A DNA stretch of 64,000 nucleotides, taken from Eubacterium sp. MSJ-21. Its GTDB lineage: Bacteria; Bacillota; Clostridia; Lachnospirales; Lachnospiraceae. Within the stretch, counting starts at the first letter, position 1. Each line of letters opens with the position of its first letter. The stretch covers positions 55,098-119,097 of the forward strand of contig NZ_JAHLPZ010000011.1 of NCBI RefSeq assembly GCF_018918185.1, given 5' to 3'. Both the position numbers and the translations under genes were made by a program. Positions 7,772 to 15,754 of this stretch are shown here, one piece after another. The notes beneath the pieces are model-generated. The model was given only the letters and a program-made list of their open reading frames with translations, was not told the DNA's origin and searched no databases.

Positions 7772-7869
7772 GACAGAGGGACACGAGATATACATATCAA
7801 ACTTATGTGGAAGAAACAAAAACAGTAAAGAACAGTAAAAAATATAAAAAACAGTAAAGGACAGTAAAA
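7772..7869 (+). repeat. Repeat remnants before cobA-hemD
   Basis: GACAGAGGGACAC at 7772 matches the D' repeat at 5494. From 7799 about 45 bases (AAACTTATGTGGAAGAA, then AACAGTAAAGAACAGTAAAA) match 6278-6320 inside the DUF3592-type gene. ACAGTAAA then occurs four times up to the GTG start at 7870. The stretch 7646-7771 otherwise holds nothing I can identify. Confidence 0.6.
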
Positions 7870-9378
7870 GTGGTATATTTAATCGGAGCAGGTCCCGGTG
7901 ATCCGGGATTGATTACATACAAAGGCTTGCAGATCTTAAAATCGTGCGATGCGGTAATCTACGACCGGCTTGGAACGGGAGAACTTCTCGATCTTGTGCG
8001 ACCGGATTGTGCGAAAATCTATGTCGGCAAGCAGGCAGGTGCGCATTATAAGAAGCAGGAGGAAATCAACCGGATTCTGGTAGAGACCGCAGGAAAATAC
8101 GAGAAGGTTGTCCGCCTAAAGGGCGGCGATTCGTTTGTGTTCGGACGTGGCGGCGAGGAAATCCTTACATTGCAGGAAGCAGATATTCCGTTTCAGGTGA
8201 TTCCGGGTGTGACTTCTGCAATTGCGGTGCCGGAGGTGCTTGGAATTCCTGTGACACATCGGGAAATGAGCCGGAGCTTTCATGTGATTACCGGACATAC
8301 GAAGAAGGGCGAGGCAGATGCACTTGCGAACATCCATAAACAGGAGGGAACCAGTGTGTTCCTGATGGGACTTTCGAATCTGGAACCGATTATGCAGCGG
8401 CTGCGCGAAGAGGGGGAATCGGAGGAGACACCGGTCAGTGTGATTTCAAATGGCATGCTGCCCGGAGAGACAATTGTGCGCGGTACGGTAGGGACAATCG
8501 GCAAGCTTGTTTCGAAGAACGAGCTTGTTTCACCGGCAATCATAGTCGTTGGACAGACAGCAGCCTGCACGATGAAGGACAAGAATCGCAGTGCAATTGA
8601 TGGCTGCAAGATTGGTGTCGTTGGCACGGCTGTATTCCGGGAGAAGCTGCGCGGACTGTTGGAAGAAAAAGGTGCATCATTATTTTCAATCTGTGATATG
8701 CATGTCAGAACGTGTCCGGATATGGAGAAGTTGGATGTGGCAATTCAGAACTTGTCAGATTACCGGTGGATCGTATTCACAAGCCAGAACGGAATCCGGT
8801 TATTCTTTGACCGGGTGCGCGCGTGTGCGGTCGATCTTCGGAAGTTTGCAGATATCCGATTCGCCGTGGTTGGAAGTGGCTGTGCGCAGGCGCTGGAGCA
8901 GTATGGATTTTATGCAGATTATATACCGGAGCAATATACGACAGAAAGTCTTGCAAATGGGATTTGTACCGTTGTAAAATCAGGAGAAAAGGTTTTGATT
9001 CCGCGGGCGAAGGAAGGAAGTCCGGTCTTAGAACAGATTCTATCTGCGAACCAGATTGACGCAGAGATTCTATCCATCTACGATGTGCGTGGCGCGCGGA
9101 CAGAAAACTGGAAATACTTAAATAATTACGATGCAATTTTATTTGCAAGCGCTTCCGGGGTGCATGCATTTGCGGATTGCCTTGCCGAGACCGGACAGCC
9201 GGAATGGACGCCGGCACAAGGAAAGAAACGTATTGTACTCGGCGCAATCGGGCAGGTAACGGCAGATGCCCTCACGAAATGTGGATTGCCCGCGGACGTC
9301 GTTCCGGAGCAGTTCGATGCGGAAGGTTTAGTAAGGGCATTGGATGGTGCGTTTAAGGCAAGGCAAGTGTATAATTGA
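7870..9378 (+). CDS. cobA-hemD: Fused uroporphyrinogen-III C-methyltransferase / uroporphyrinogen-III synthase
   Basis: 502 residues. The first ~240 are a SUMT domain: 'VYLIGAGPGDPGLIT', 'VVRLKGGDSFVFGRGGEE', 'GVTSAIAVPEVLGIPVTHR' and 'FLMGLSNL'. It methylates uroporphyrinogen III to precorrin-2 with SAM. The remainder is HemD-like ('WIVFTSQNGIRLFF', 'DAILFASASGVHAF', and an end at 'GLPADVVPEQFDAEGLVRAL'), closing hydroxymethylbilane to uroporphyrinogen III. Such fusions are common in Clostridia and channel carbon to cobalamin or sirohaem. The start is a GTG with weak AAAGGA upstream. hemA and hemC, often upstream, are not present; the accessory region abuts the 5' end. Confidence 0.93.
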   Translation: MVYLIGAGPGDPGLITYKGLQILKSCDAVIYDRLGTGELLDLVRPDCAKIYVGKQAGAHYKKQEEINRILVETAGKYEKVVRLKGGDSFVFGRGGEEILTLQEADIPFQVIPGVTSAIAVPEVLGIPVTHREMSRSFHVITGHTKKGEADALANIHKQEGTSVFLMGLSNLEPIMQRLREEGESEETPVSVISNGMLPGETIVRGTVGTIGKLVSKNELVSPAIIVVGQTAACTMKDKNRSAIDGCKIGVVGTAVFREKLRGLLEEKGASLFSICDMHVRTCPDMEKLDVAIQNLSDYRWIVFTSQNGIRLFFDRVRACAVDLRKFADIRFAVVGSGCAQALEQYGFYADYIPEQYTTESLANGICTVVKSGEKVLIPRAKEGSPVLEQILSANQIDAEILSIYDVRGARTENWKYLNNYDAILFASASGVHAFADCLAETGQPEWTPAQGKKRIVLGAIGQVTADALTKCGLPADVVPEQFDAEGLVRALDGAFKARQVYN

Positions 9379-9406
9379 TTGAAAGGTTGAATTTGAACAT
9401 AGTTAG

Positions 9407-9678
9407 CGAAACGTGCGTAGATTTGTATATGCGTCTGCATCCATTTTTGAAAATATAATATGTTTGGAACTTAGAAGTTCTTGATGTTCTGTAGATTTCC
9501 AGCAATGTTTGAACACGATGTTCAAACAAGCCGCCACTGAGCCATGGATGGCGAATTGGCGGCGGTTGCGTCTGATAGAAATATGTAGAGCAGAACATCT
9601 AGTACTTCTTAGTTTCAATACATCTGGTATTTACAAAAATGGATGTAGACATTTATATACAAATCAATGCATGTTTCG
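9407..9678 (+). repeat. Long palindromic intergenic element, copy 1
   Basis: A 272-nt near-palindrome between cobA-hemD and hemB. The outer arms begin CGAAACGTGCGTAGATTTGT on the left, with ATTTATATACAAATC and ATGTTTCG on the right. The inner arms are TTAGAAGTTCTTGATGTTCT and AGAACATCTAGTACTTCTTA. At the apex are a perfect 10-bp hairpin TGTTTGAACA-CGA-TGTTCAAACA and GCCGCCA...TGGCGGC enclosing GCCAT/ATGGC. The apical 60 bases (9505-9566) recur almost unchanged in copies 2 and 3. Confidence 0.85.
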
Positions 9679-9711
9679 TAAATATAAAATAGAAAAGAGG
9701 CATATACACAC

Positions 9712-10680
9712 ATGATACGATTAAGAAGATTGAGAGAAAATGAAGTATTGCGAAACATGGTGCGCGAGACACAAATCAGCAAATCCGATCTCGTCTACCC
9801 GGTATTCATCAAAGAAGGAACCAATGAGAAGAACCCGGTCGATTCCATGCCGGGCATCTACCAGTATACATTGGATCGTTTCGACGAGGAACTAGAGCGC
9901 ATACAGGCGGCCGGCATTCCGGCAATTTTGATCTTCGGTATCCCGGAGCACAAGGATGAATGCGGCAGCGGCGCTTACGATGAAAATGGTATCACACAGC
10001 GTGCGGTGCGCGAGATCAAGAAGAAAGCACCGGAGCTTTTGATTATCGCAGATGTGTGCCTGTGCGAATATACTTCCCACGGACATTGCGGACTGGTGCA
10101 GGACGGAAAAATCCTGAACGATGAGACACTTCCGCTTCTGGCGAAGATGGCAGTAACACTTGCCAAGGCGGGCGCAGACATGATCGCGCCATCCGATATG
10201 ATGGATGGACATATCGCATATCTGCGGAAGGCATTGGATGAAAATGGATGTGTGGATACATTGCTTATGGGATACAGCGCAAAGTTTGCGTCCGGATATT
10301 ATTCTCCGTTCCGGGATGCGGCACATTCCGCTCCGACATTCGGTGATCGCAGAACGTATCAGATGGACCCTGCAAATGGCAGGGAAGCATTGCGCGAATG
10401 TGAGGCAGATATCGAAGAGGGCGCCGATATCATCATGGTGAAGCCGGCACTTGCTTATCTTGACATCGTGAAAGCGGTGCGTGGCGAGACGAAGCATCCG
10501 CTTGCAGTCTACAATGTAAGCGGCGAGTATTCGATGGTCAAAGCAGCAACGATAAACGGCTGGATCGATGAGAGGCGTATCGTCATGGAGAACATGATCG
10601 CGATGAAACGTGCAGGCGCGGATATCATTATTACGTATCATGCACTTGACGTGGCTAGATGGCTACAGGATGAACAATAG
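9712..10680 (+). CDS. hemB: Porphobilinogen synthase (delta-aminolevulinic acid dehydratase)
   Basis: 322 residues, normal length. It condenses two 5-aminolevulinate molecules to porphobilinogen. The zinc-site cysteines are visible in 'DVCLCEYTSHGHCG', marking the Zn-dependent type. The Schiff-base lysines are in 'MGYSAKFASGYYSPFRDA' and 'IMVKPALAYLDI'. AAAAGAGG lies ~12 bases before the ATG. It follows cobA-hemD across palindromic copy 1 and precedes hemL, so transcription with the tetrapyrrole genes is likely. Confidence 0.97.
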   Translation: MIRLRRLRENEVLRNMVRETQISKSDLVYPVFIKEGTNEKNPVDSMPGIYQYTLDRFDEELERIQAAGIPAILIFGIPEHKDECGSGAYDENGITQRAVREIKKKAPELLIIADVCLCEYTSHGHCGLVQDGKILNDETLPLLAKMAVTLAKAGADMIAPSDMMDGHIAYLRKALDENGCVDTLLMGYSAKFASGYYSPFRDAAHSAPTFGDRRTYQMDPANGREALRECEADIEEGADIIMVKPALAYLDIVKAVRGETKHPLAVYNVSGEYSMVKAATINGWIDERRIVMENMIAMKRAGADIIITYHALDVARWLQDEQ

Positions 10681-10739
10681 AATGATTCGCAGGAATGTGT
10701 ATCACGATAGATGTGTATCAGATGACAGGAGGAAGCATC

Positions 10740-12011
10740 ATGCAGACAGAATCAGAACAGTTATTTGAAGAATCCAAGAAATATATCCCGGGCGGCGTGA
10801 ATTCGCCGGTGCGTGCATTCGGCTCAGTCGGACGCTCCCCGATTTTTATAAAAAAAGCAAAGGGTTCCCGTATATTCGATGAGGATGGAAGGGAATATAT
10901 AGATTATGTATGTTCATGGGGACCGGGAATCCTTGGACATGCAAAGGAGATGGTAATCGAAGCGGTAAAGGCGGCCTGCGATGATGGACTGACCTTTGGT
11001 GCACCGACCAGAAAAGAGCTGGAGATCGCGGAGCTTATCACAGCGCATATGCCTTCAATGGAAATGTCTCGTATGGTAAATTCCGGTACAGAAGCAGTGA
11101 TGAGTGCAATCCGTGCGGCACGCGGATTTACCAGAAGAGATTACATTGTGAAATTCAAGGGTTGCTATCATGGACATAGTGATGGACTTTTGGTAAAGGC
11201 AGGCTCTGGCGTGATCACACAGACGGTGGCAAACAGTGCGGGTGTCCCGGAGGGCTATGCAAAATACACCCTCGTTGCAGAGTATAACGATGAGGAATCC
11301 GTAAAACAGTTATTCGATGCGTATAAGGGACAGATCGCAGCAATCATTGTCGAGCCGGTTGCGGCCAATATGGGTGTGGTTCCGCCGAAAGCAGGATTTT
11401 TAGAGTTCCTGCGTGACATCACGCAAACGGATGGTGCATTACTGATCTTCGATGAAGTGATCACAGGATTCCGTCTGGCACCGGGTGGCGCACAGGAATA
11501 TTTCCATATCAAGCCGGATCTGACAACGCTTGGCAAGATTGTCGGTGGCGGTATGCCGGTTGGAACCTACGGAGGCAGACGCGAGATCATGCAGTGCGTG
11601 GCACCGCTTGGCGAGGTATATCAGGCAGGAACCCTGTCCGGTAATCCGATTGCGATGACCGCAGGCATTGAGACATTGAAGCTGCTGGACGCACATCCGG
11701 AAGTGTATGCAAAGCTCGAAGGGAAAACCGCAGGACTTGCACAGGCAGCAAGAGAGGCATTTGGCAATCGGGTCTGTGTCAACCAGATCGGCTCATTGAT
11801 GAGCATTTTCTTCACAGACAAGCAGGTGGTTGATATGGATACCGCCATGACGAGCGACACGAAGCAGTATGCAGCATTCTTCCGCTATATGCTTGATCAT
11901 GGAATCAACCTCGCTCCATCGCAGTTTGAGGCAATGTTTATCTCAGATGCACATACAGAGGAAGATATCCGGAAAACGATTGATCTTATGAAAGAATTTG
12001 CACACAGATAG
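10740..12011 (+). CDS. hemL: Glutamate-1-semialdehyde 2,1-aminomutase
   Basis: 423 residues from the ATG at 10740 (AGGAGGAAGC upstream; a longer frame starting at 10695 lacks a ribosome site). A PLP enzyme of aminotransferase class III that converts glutamate-1-semialdehyde to 5-aminolevulinate. Hallmarks: 'YIPGGVNSPVRAFGSVG', 'MVNSGTEAVMSAIRAARG', 'KFKGCYHGHSDGLLVKAG', 'LLIFDEVITGFR' and the PLP-lysine in 'TTLGKIVGGGMPVGTYGG'. It supplies the substrate of HemB, encoded 59 bases upstream. Confidence 0.97.
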   Translation: MQTESEQLFEESKKYIPGGVNSPVRAFGSVGRSPIFIKKAKGSRIFDEDGREYIDYVCSWGPGILGHAKEMVIEAVKAACDDGLTFGAPTRKELEIAELITAHMPSMEMSRMVNSGTEAVMSAIRAARGFTRRDYIVKFKGCYHGHSDGLLVKAGSGVITQTVANSAGVPEGYAKYTLVAEYNDEESVKQLFDAYKGQIAAIIVEPVAANMGVVPPKAGFLEFLRDITQTDGALLIFDEVITGFRLAPGGAQEYFHIKPDLTTLGKIVGGGMPVGTYGGRREIMQCVAPLGEVYQAGTLSGNPIAMTAGIETLKLLDAHPEVYAKLEGKTAGLAQAAREAFGNRVCVNQIGSLMSIFFTDKQVVDMDTAMTSDTKQYAAFFRYMLDHGINLAPSQFEAMFISDAHTEEDIRKTIDLMKEFAHR

Positions 12012-12082
12012 ATCGTGGATAAAATAAGAAATAGATTAAAAAAATGAAACGAATGAAATAGAAACCAGTTTGGAGGAAAACG

Positions 12083-13003
12083 ATGAGTGATACAAGGAAA
12101 GATGTCGTGATTATCGGTAGCGGTCCCGCAGGTTTATCGGCGGCGGTTTACGCGAAGCGTGCGTTGCTGGATGTGGCAGTAATCGAGAAGGAAATGTTCA
12201 GTGGCGGACAGATTGTTACAACTGATCGTGTGGATAATCTGCTTGGCTTCTACGGAACAAATGGCTATGATCTGTCGGTGAAGTTCCGGGAACATGCAGA
12301 TGCGCTGGAGGTTCCATTTATGGAGGGTACGGTGACGGACATTGCCAATCAGGATGATTACAAGGAAGTGCATCTGGAAGATGGCAGTGTGATTGAGACA
12401 ACAGCAGTAATTGTAGCGACTGGTGCGACCCATCGAAAGCTTGGCGTGCAAGGCGAGGCAAAGTTTTCCGGCGCCGGTGTTTCATACTGTGCAACCTGTG
12501 ACGGTGCATTTTTTAGGAATAAAACGGTAGCCGTTGTCGGTGGCGGTGATGTGGCACTTGAAGATGCCCTGTACCTTGCAAATGTATGTGAGAAGGTCTA
12601 CCTGATTCATCGTCGTGATGAGCTGCGCGGTGCCAAGGTATTGCAGCAGCGGATCTTCGATGCGGCAAATATCGAATTTCTACCACACACCGAAGTACGA
12701 GAGATCTGCGGGGAGAACATGGTTGACCATATCGTGATCGAGGATGACCGGACAGAAGAAAAGCGAGATCTCGCATTATCCGGCATCTTTATCGCGGTTG
12801 GCATGCAGCCACAGACTGCACTTGTAAAAGATGTTGTAGAGATGGAGAACGGCTATATCCGTGCCGGTGAGGACTGCCGCACGAATGTACCATTTCTTTA
12901 TGCAATCGGAGATGTGCGCACCAAGACTGTCCGCCAGATCGCAACTGCAATCGGAGATGGTGCTGCTGTGATCGCGTCACTCGAACACGATCTGCTGGCA
13001 TAG
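12083..13003 (+). CDS. trxB: Thioredoxin-disulfide reductase family flavoprotein
   Basis: 306 residues. FAD site 'VVIIGSGPAGLSAAVYAKRA', redox-active pair 'CATCDGAFF', NADPH site 'VAVVGGGDVALEDALYL', and the C-terminal FAD motif 'PFLYAIGDVRTKTVRQIATAIGDGA'. It passes electrons from NADPH to thioredoxin or a thioredoxin-like partner. Length and motif order match TrxB of Firmicutes. GGAGG precedes the ATG. No thioredoxin gene is adjacent. Confidence 0.9.
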   Translation: MSDTRKDVVIIGSGPAGLSAAVYAKRALLDVAVIEKEMFSGGQIVTTDRVDNLLGFYGTNGYDLSVKFREHADALEVPFMEGTVTDIANQDDYKEVHLEDGSVIETTAVIVATGATHRKLGVQGEAKFSGAGVSYCATCDGAFFRNKTVAVVGGGDVALEDALYLANVCEKVYLIHRRDELRGAKVLQQRIFDAANIEFLPHTEVREICGENMVDHIVIEDDRTEEKRDLALSGIFIAVGMQPQTALVKDVVEMENGYIRAGEDCRTNVPFLYAIGDVRTKTVRQIATAIGDGAAVIASLEHDLLA

Positions 13004-13048
13004 GACAAGCTGGAAAATCGCAATGGACACCTGTTACAGCGGAAAAAA

Positions 13049-13077
13049 TTGACAATCCTACCCACAAGATATATAAT
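13049..13077 (+). promoter_or_regulatory. Strong sigma-A-type promoter upstream of murT
   Basis: TTGACA and TATAAT, both perfect consensus, with a 17-bp spacer, 46 bases after the trxB stop. Transcription would begin near 13084, giving murT-gatD a leader of about 410 nt that contains a nested hairpin (13112-13168, with ACAAGACA/TGTCTTGT at its tip) and palindromic copy 2. Confidence 0.8.
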
Positions 13078-13203
13078 GTCTTGGATTTTACACAGTAGAT
13101 ATTGTACTTTCATACAAAAATCAAGGCAAAACAAGACAGGATTGTCTTGTGTTAGGATTTTGTATGTATAGCTGGTTTGTGATGAGGACAAAGAAATCTT
13201 CAA

Positions 13204-13435
13204 CATATATTCAAATATAAATTCATGAAATATATATATGTTTGGAACTTAGAAGTCCTTGATGTTCTTTCAGAGTGCAGCCATGTTTGAACACGATGTT
13301 CAAACAAGCCGCCACTGAGCCATGGATGGCGAATTGGCGGCGATGGCGGACATAGAGAAAAAGAAAATTAAGAACATCTAGTACTTCTTAGTTTCAATAC
13401 ATCATATATGAAATGAATTTGTATTTGGATATATG
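13204..13435 (+). repeat. Long palindromic intergenic element, copy 2
   Basis: A 232-nt near-palindrome in the murT leader. Its distal arms (CATATATTCAAATATAAATT and, on the right, AATTTGTATTTGGATATATG) pair with each other but differ from the arms of copy 1. The inner arms and apical core (TGTTTGAACACGATGTTCAA, then the GCCGCCA...TGGCGGC hairpin) match copy 1 closely. Confidence 0.85.
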
Positions 13436-13494
13436 AGGAGAAAAGTTTATCTCATCACACACCAGCGATGTTCAAAAGGAAAAAGGAGACAATC

Positions 13495-14868
13495 ATGTCG
13501 AAGTTACGTTATCATATCGCAGTCATGGCTGCAAAATTCAGCAAAGTCATCATCCGCCTTTCGGGGCGCAACGGCACGCACACCCCAGGCGTTGTTGCGA
13601 GAAAGATCTGCCCGGATTTCATGGCGCAGGCACCGAAGGCACCGCTCTGTATCTGTGTGACAGGTACGAATGGTAAGACGACCGTATCAAACATGCTGAC
13701 CGATATGCTGGAAAAAGAAGGCAAGAAGGTAGTCAGCAACCGAACCGGTTCGAATATCGTGCCGGGCTGTGTGACAAACCTGCTGAACAGCGTCAACTGG
13801 CTTGGCAGATGCCGTGTGGACGCAACTGTATTTGAGGTGGACGAGCGTGCATCCCGTCTGATCCTTCCATATGTAAAACCGGATTATCTCGTCGTGACGA
13901 ACCTGTTCCGTGATTCACTGAAGCGAAACGCACATCCGGACTACATTTTCAGTGTCATTGACACATACTGCCCGGACACAACGAAGCTGATCTTAAATGC
14001 AGATGAGCAGTGCAGCAGCAACTTAAAGCCGAATAGTGAGCATGTTTATTTCGGAATCGGAAAGCAGGACGATGACAAGACGGAGCCATACAACCTGATC
14101 GCCGATTATACATTATGTCCAAAATGTGGTACGAAGCTGAAGTTCAACTACCTTCGTTATCATCATATTGGAAATGCGTATTGTCCGAACTGCGATTACA
14201 AGTCTGCAGATGCAGATTATCTCGCAACGAAGGTCGACAAGGAAGGCAAGAAGTTAATTGTCCGTGAAAAGGATGGAAACGAAATTGAGTACGCACTGAT
14301 CCATGATGCGTTGTTTAATATTTATAATGAACTGACTGTAATCACGATGATGCGGGAGCTTGGATATTCTTCCGACGAAGTGAAGAAGCGGATTGCAGAG
14401 ATTCATGTGCCGGAATCCCGTTACAGCGAGACGAAGGTTGGAAATGTGACAGTCGTTCAGGCGCTCAGCAAAGGACAGAGCGCAGTCAGCTCCTGCCGTA
14501 CGTTCGAGTATGTGGCAGAAGAGCCTGGTAAGAAGGTCATCATGATCGCAGAGGATGATTTCAGCGACAGACAGAAGAGTATCGAGTTTATCGGCTGGAT
14601 CTACGATCTGGAATATGAGCAGTTTGCAAGAGACGATGTAATGCAGGTTGTCTGCTGTGGACCAAGATGTCTCGATCACCGCGTGCGTGCGCTGATCGCC
14701 GGAATCCCGGAGGAGAAGATTGCATGGGATCTCGATGAGGTCGCAGCGGTTGATAAAGTGAACTTAGAGGGCGTCGATAAGGTGTACATCTTATACGACT
14801 GCGATACCTATGGTATTTCCTGCAAGATGAAGCAGAAGCTTTTGAAGAGACTGGAGGATGAAAAATAA
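13495..14868 (+). CDS. murT: Lipid II isoglutaminyl synthase, MurT subunit-like
   Basis: 457 residues from the ATG at 13495 (AAAGGAGA upstream). A Mur-ligase fold with P-loop 'CVTGTNGKTTVSNMLTDML' and a four-cysteine zinc ribbon, 'CPKCGTKL' and 'YCPNCDYKS'. The C-terminal part corresponds to DUF1727. In characterised bacteria MurT activates D-glutamate of lipid II with ATP, and GatD supplies ammonia from glutamine to form D-isoglutamine. The gene overlaps gatD by one base (TAATG), so the two are coupled. The partner GatD here lacks catalytic residues. Confidence 0.88.
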   Translation: MSKLRYHIAVMAAKFSKVIIRLSGRNGTHTPGVVARKICPDFMAQAPKAPLCICVTGTNGKTTVSNMLTDMLEKEGKKVVSNRTGSNIVPGCVTNLLNSVNWLGRCRVDATVFEVDERASRLILPYVKPDYLVVTNLFRDSLKRNAHPDYIFSVIDTYCPDTTKLILNADEQCSSNLKPNSEHVYFGIGKQDDDKTEPYNLIADYTLCPKCGTKLKFNYLRYHHIGNAYCPNCDYKSADADYLATKVDKEGKKLIVREKDGNEIEYALIHDALFNIYNELTVITMMRELGYSSDEVKKRIAEIHVPESRYSETKVGNVTVVQALSKGQSAVSSCRTFEYVAEEPGKKVIMIAEDDFSDRQKSIEFIGWIYDLEYEQFARDDVMQVVCCGPRCLDHRVRALIAGIPEEKIAWDLDEVAAVDKVNLEGVDKVYILYDCDTYGISCKMKQKLLKRLEDEK

Positions 14869-15581
14869 TGAAGATTGAAATCCTTTATCCGGAGCTTTGT
14901 ACCTTATATGGTGACAAAGGAAATATGCAATACTTAAAGCTCTGCTTACCGGATGCAGAATTTGTAGAGACAACACTGAATGCGAAGCCGCTGTTTCTGA
15001 CAGAGGATATTGATCTGGTATATATGTGCTCAATGAGCGAGAAGAGTCAGGAAGTGATCTTAAGCCGTCTGCTTCCTCTGAAGGAAGAAATCTTCCGTGC
15101 ATTTGATGCAGAGAAAACGGTATTCTTATTCGTTGGAAATGCGCTCGAACTGCTTGGCAAATACATTAAGCGGGAAGATGGCAGCAAGGTGGAGGCACTG
15201 GCGTACTTAAACAGCTATTCGGTCAGACAGACACCGAACCGTTTCAATACATTGATGAAGGCAAAATTCGATGACATCACACTGCTTGGTTATACAAGCC
15301 GTTTCTCCCATACATTTGGAATCCCGGAGCAGGAGAGCTTCTGCAAAGTAGAGATGGGAACCGGCATGAATCCAAAGTCGGTATTCGAGGGAATCCGCAA
15401 AGGAAAAATCCTTGCAACTTATATGCTTGGACCAATCCTTGTGGCAAACCCGGATTTCACACATTATCTTCTGCGTATGTTAGGCGCAGATATGGAGAAA
15501 ATACCGTATGAAGATGCGATGCGGGATGCGTATAACCAGAAGATGAAAGAGTTTGATAAGCCGGATTTGGAATTATCTTAA
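14868..15581 (+). CDS. gatD: GatD-like glutamine amidotransferase subunit lacking catalytic Cys and His
   Basis: 237 residues. The GatD fold is clear: 'LCTLYGDKGNMQYLKL' at the start, 'ELLGKYIKREDGSKVEAL', and 'TYMLGPILVANPDFTHYLL' near the end. In S. aureus GatD the nucleophile Cys94 sits in 'ICGGYQFLGK' and His189 in 'YLHGPILPKN', as I remember that sequence. Aligned without gaps, the same positions here are Val89 ('FVGNAL') and Leu187 ('YMLGP'). Both glutaminase residues are therefore missing, although the frame is intact and overlaps murT. It may act as a structural partner with free ammonia, or as part of another ligase. Confidence 0.85.
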   Translation: MKIEILYPELCTLYGDKGNMQYLKLCLPDAEFVETTLNAKPLFLTEDIDLVYMCSMSEKSQEVILSRLLPLKEEIFRAFDAEKTVFLFVGNALELLGKYIKREDGSKVEALAYLNSYSVRQTPNRFNTLMKAKFDDITLLGYTSRFSHTFGIPEQESFCKVEMGTGMNPKSVFEGIRKGKILATYMLGPILVANPDFTHYLLRMLGADMEKIPYEDAMRDAYNQKMKEFDKPDLELS

Positions 15582-15612
15582 GTCCAAAACATAGAATTCA
15601 TTCTTTTTTCAC

Positions 15613-15754
15613 TTGCGAAGTGGGGGAATGAGGAGTATATTATAGCTTGGCTATTAACAAATTCAAGCACATAAAAGGCATCTTTGCAAGGTGCCGTCTT
15701 CGACGGATTGATCCGGGTTAGAAGGCAATACACAAGAATTAGGAGGTGCTGATT
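15613..15754 (+). promoter_or_regulatory. Promoter and candidate structured leader of the EctB-like gene
   Basis: TTGCGA (15613) and TATATT (15636) with 17-bp spacing suggest a start near 15648. The leader contains GGCATC-TTTGCAA-GGTGCC (15677-15695) directly followed by CCGTC-TTC-GACGG (15694-15706), then GATCCGGGTT and the ribosome site AGGAGG. I do not recognise a known riboswitch class. The upstream TCATTC...GAATGA hairpin (15599-15632) overlaps the promoter. Confidence 0.4.

Noticed and set aside
9353..9715. Short ORFs on both strands inside the palindromic elements (for example the conserved PPIRHPWL-type peptide, seen in copies 1 and 3)
   Set aside because: Conservation covers both strands and all frames and follows the hairpin, with no ribosome sites, so it reflects DNA or RNA structure rather than a peptide.
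12134..12451. Antisense ORF opposite trxB
   Set aside because: Shadow frame; the + strand FAD and redox motifs are complete.
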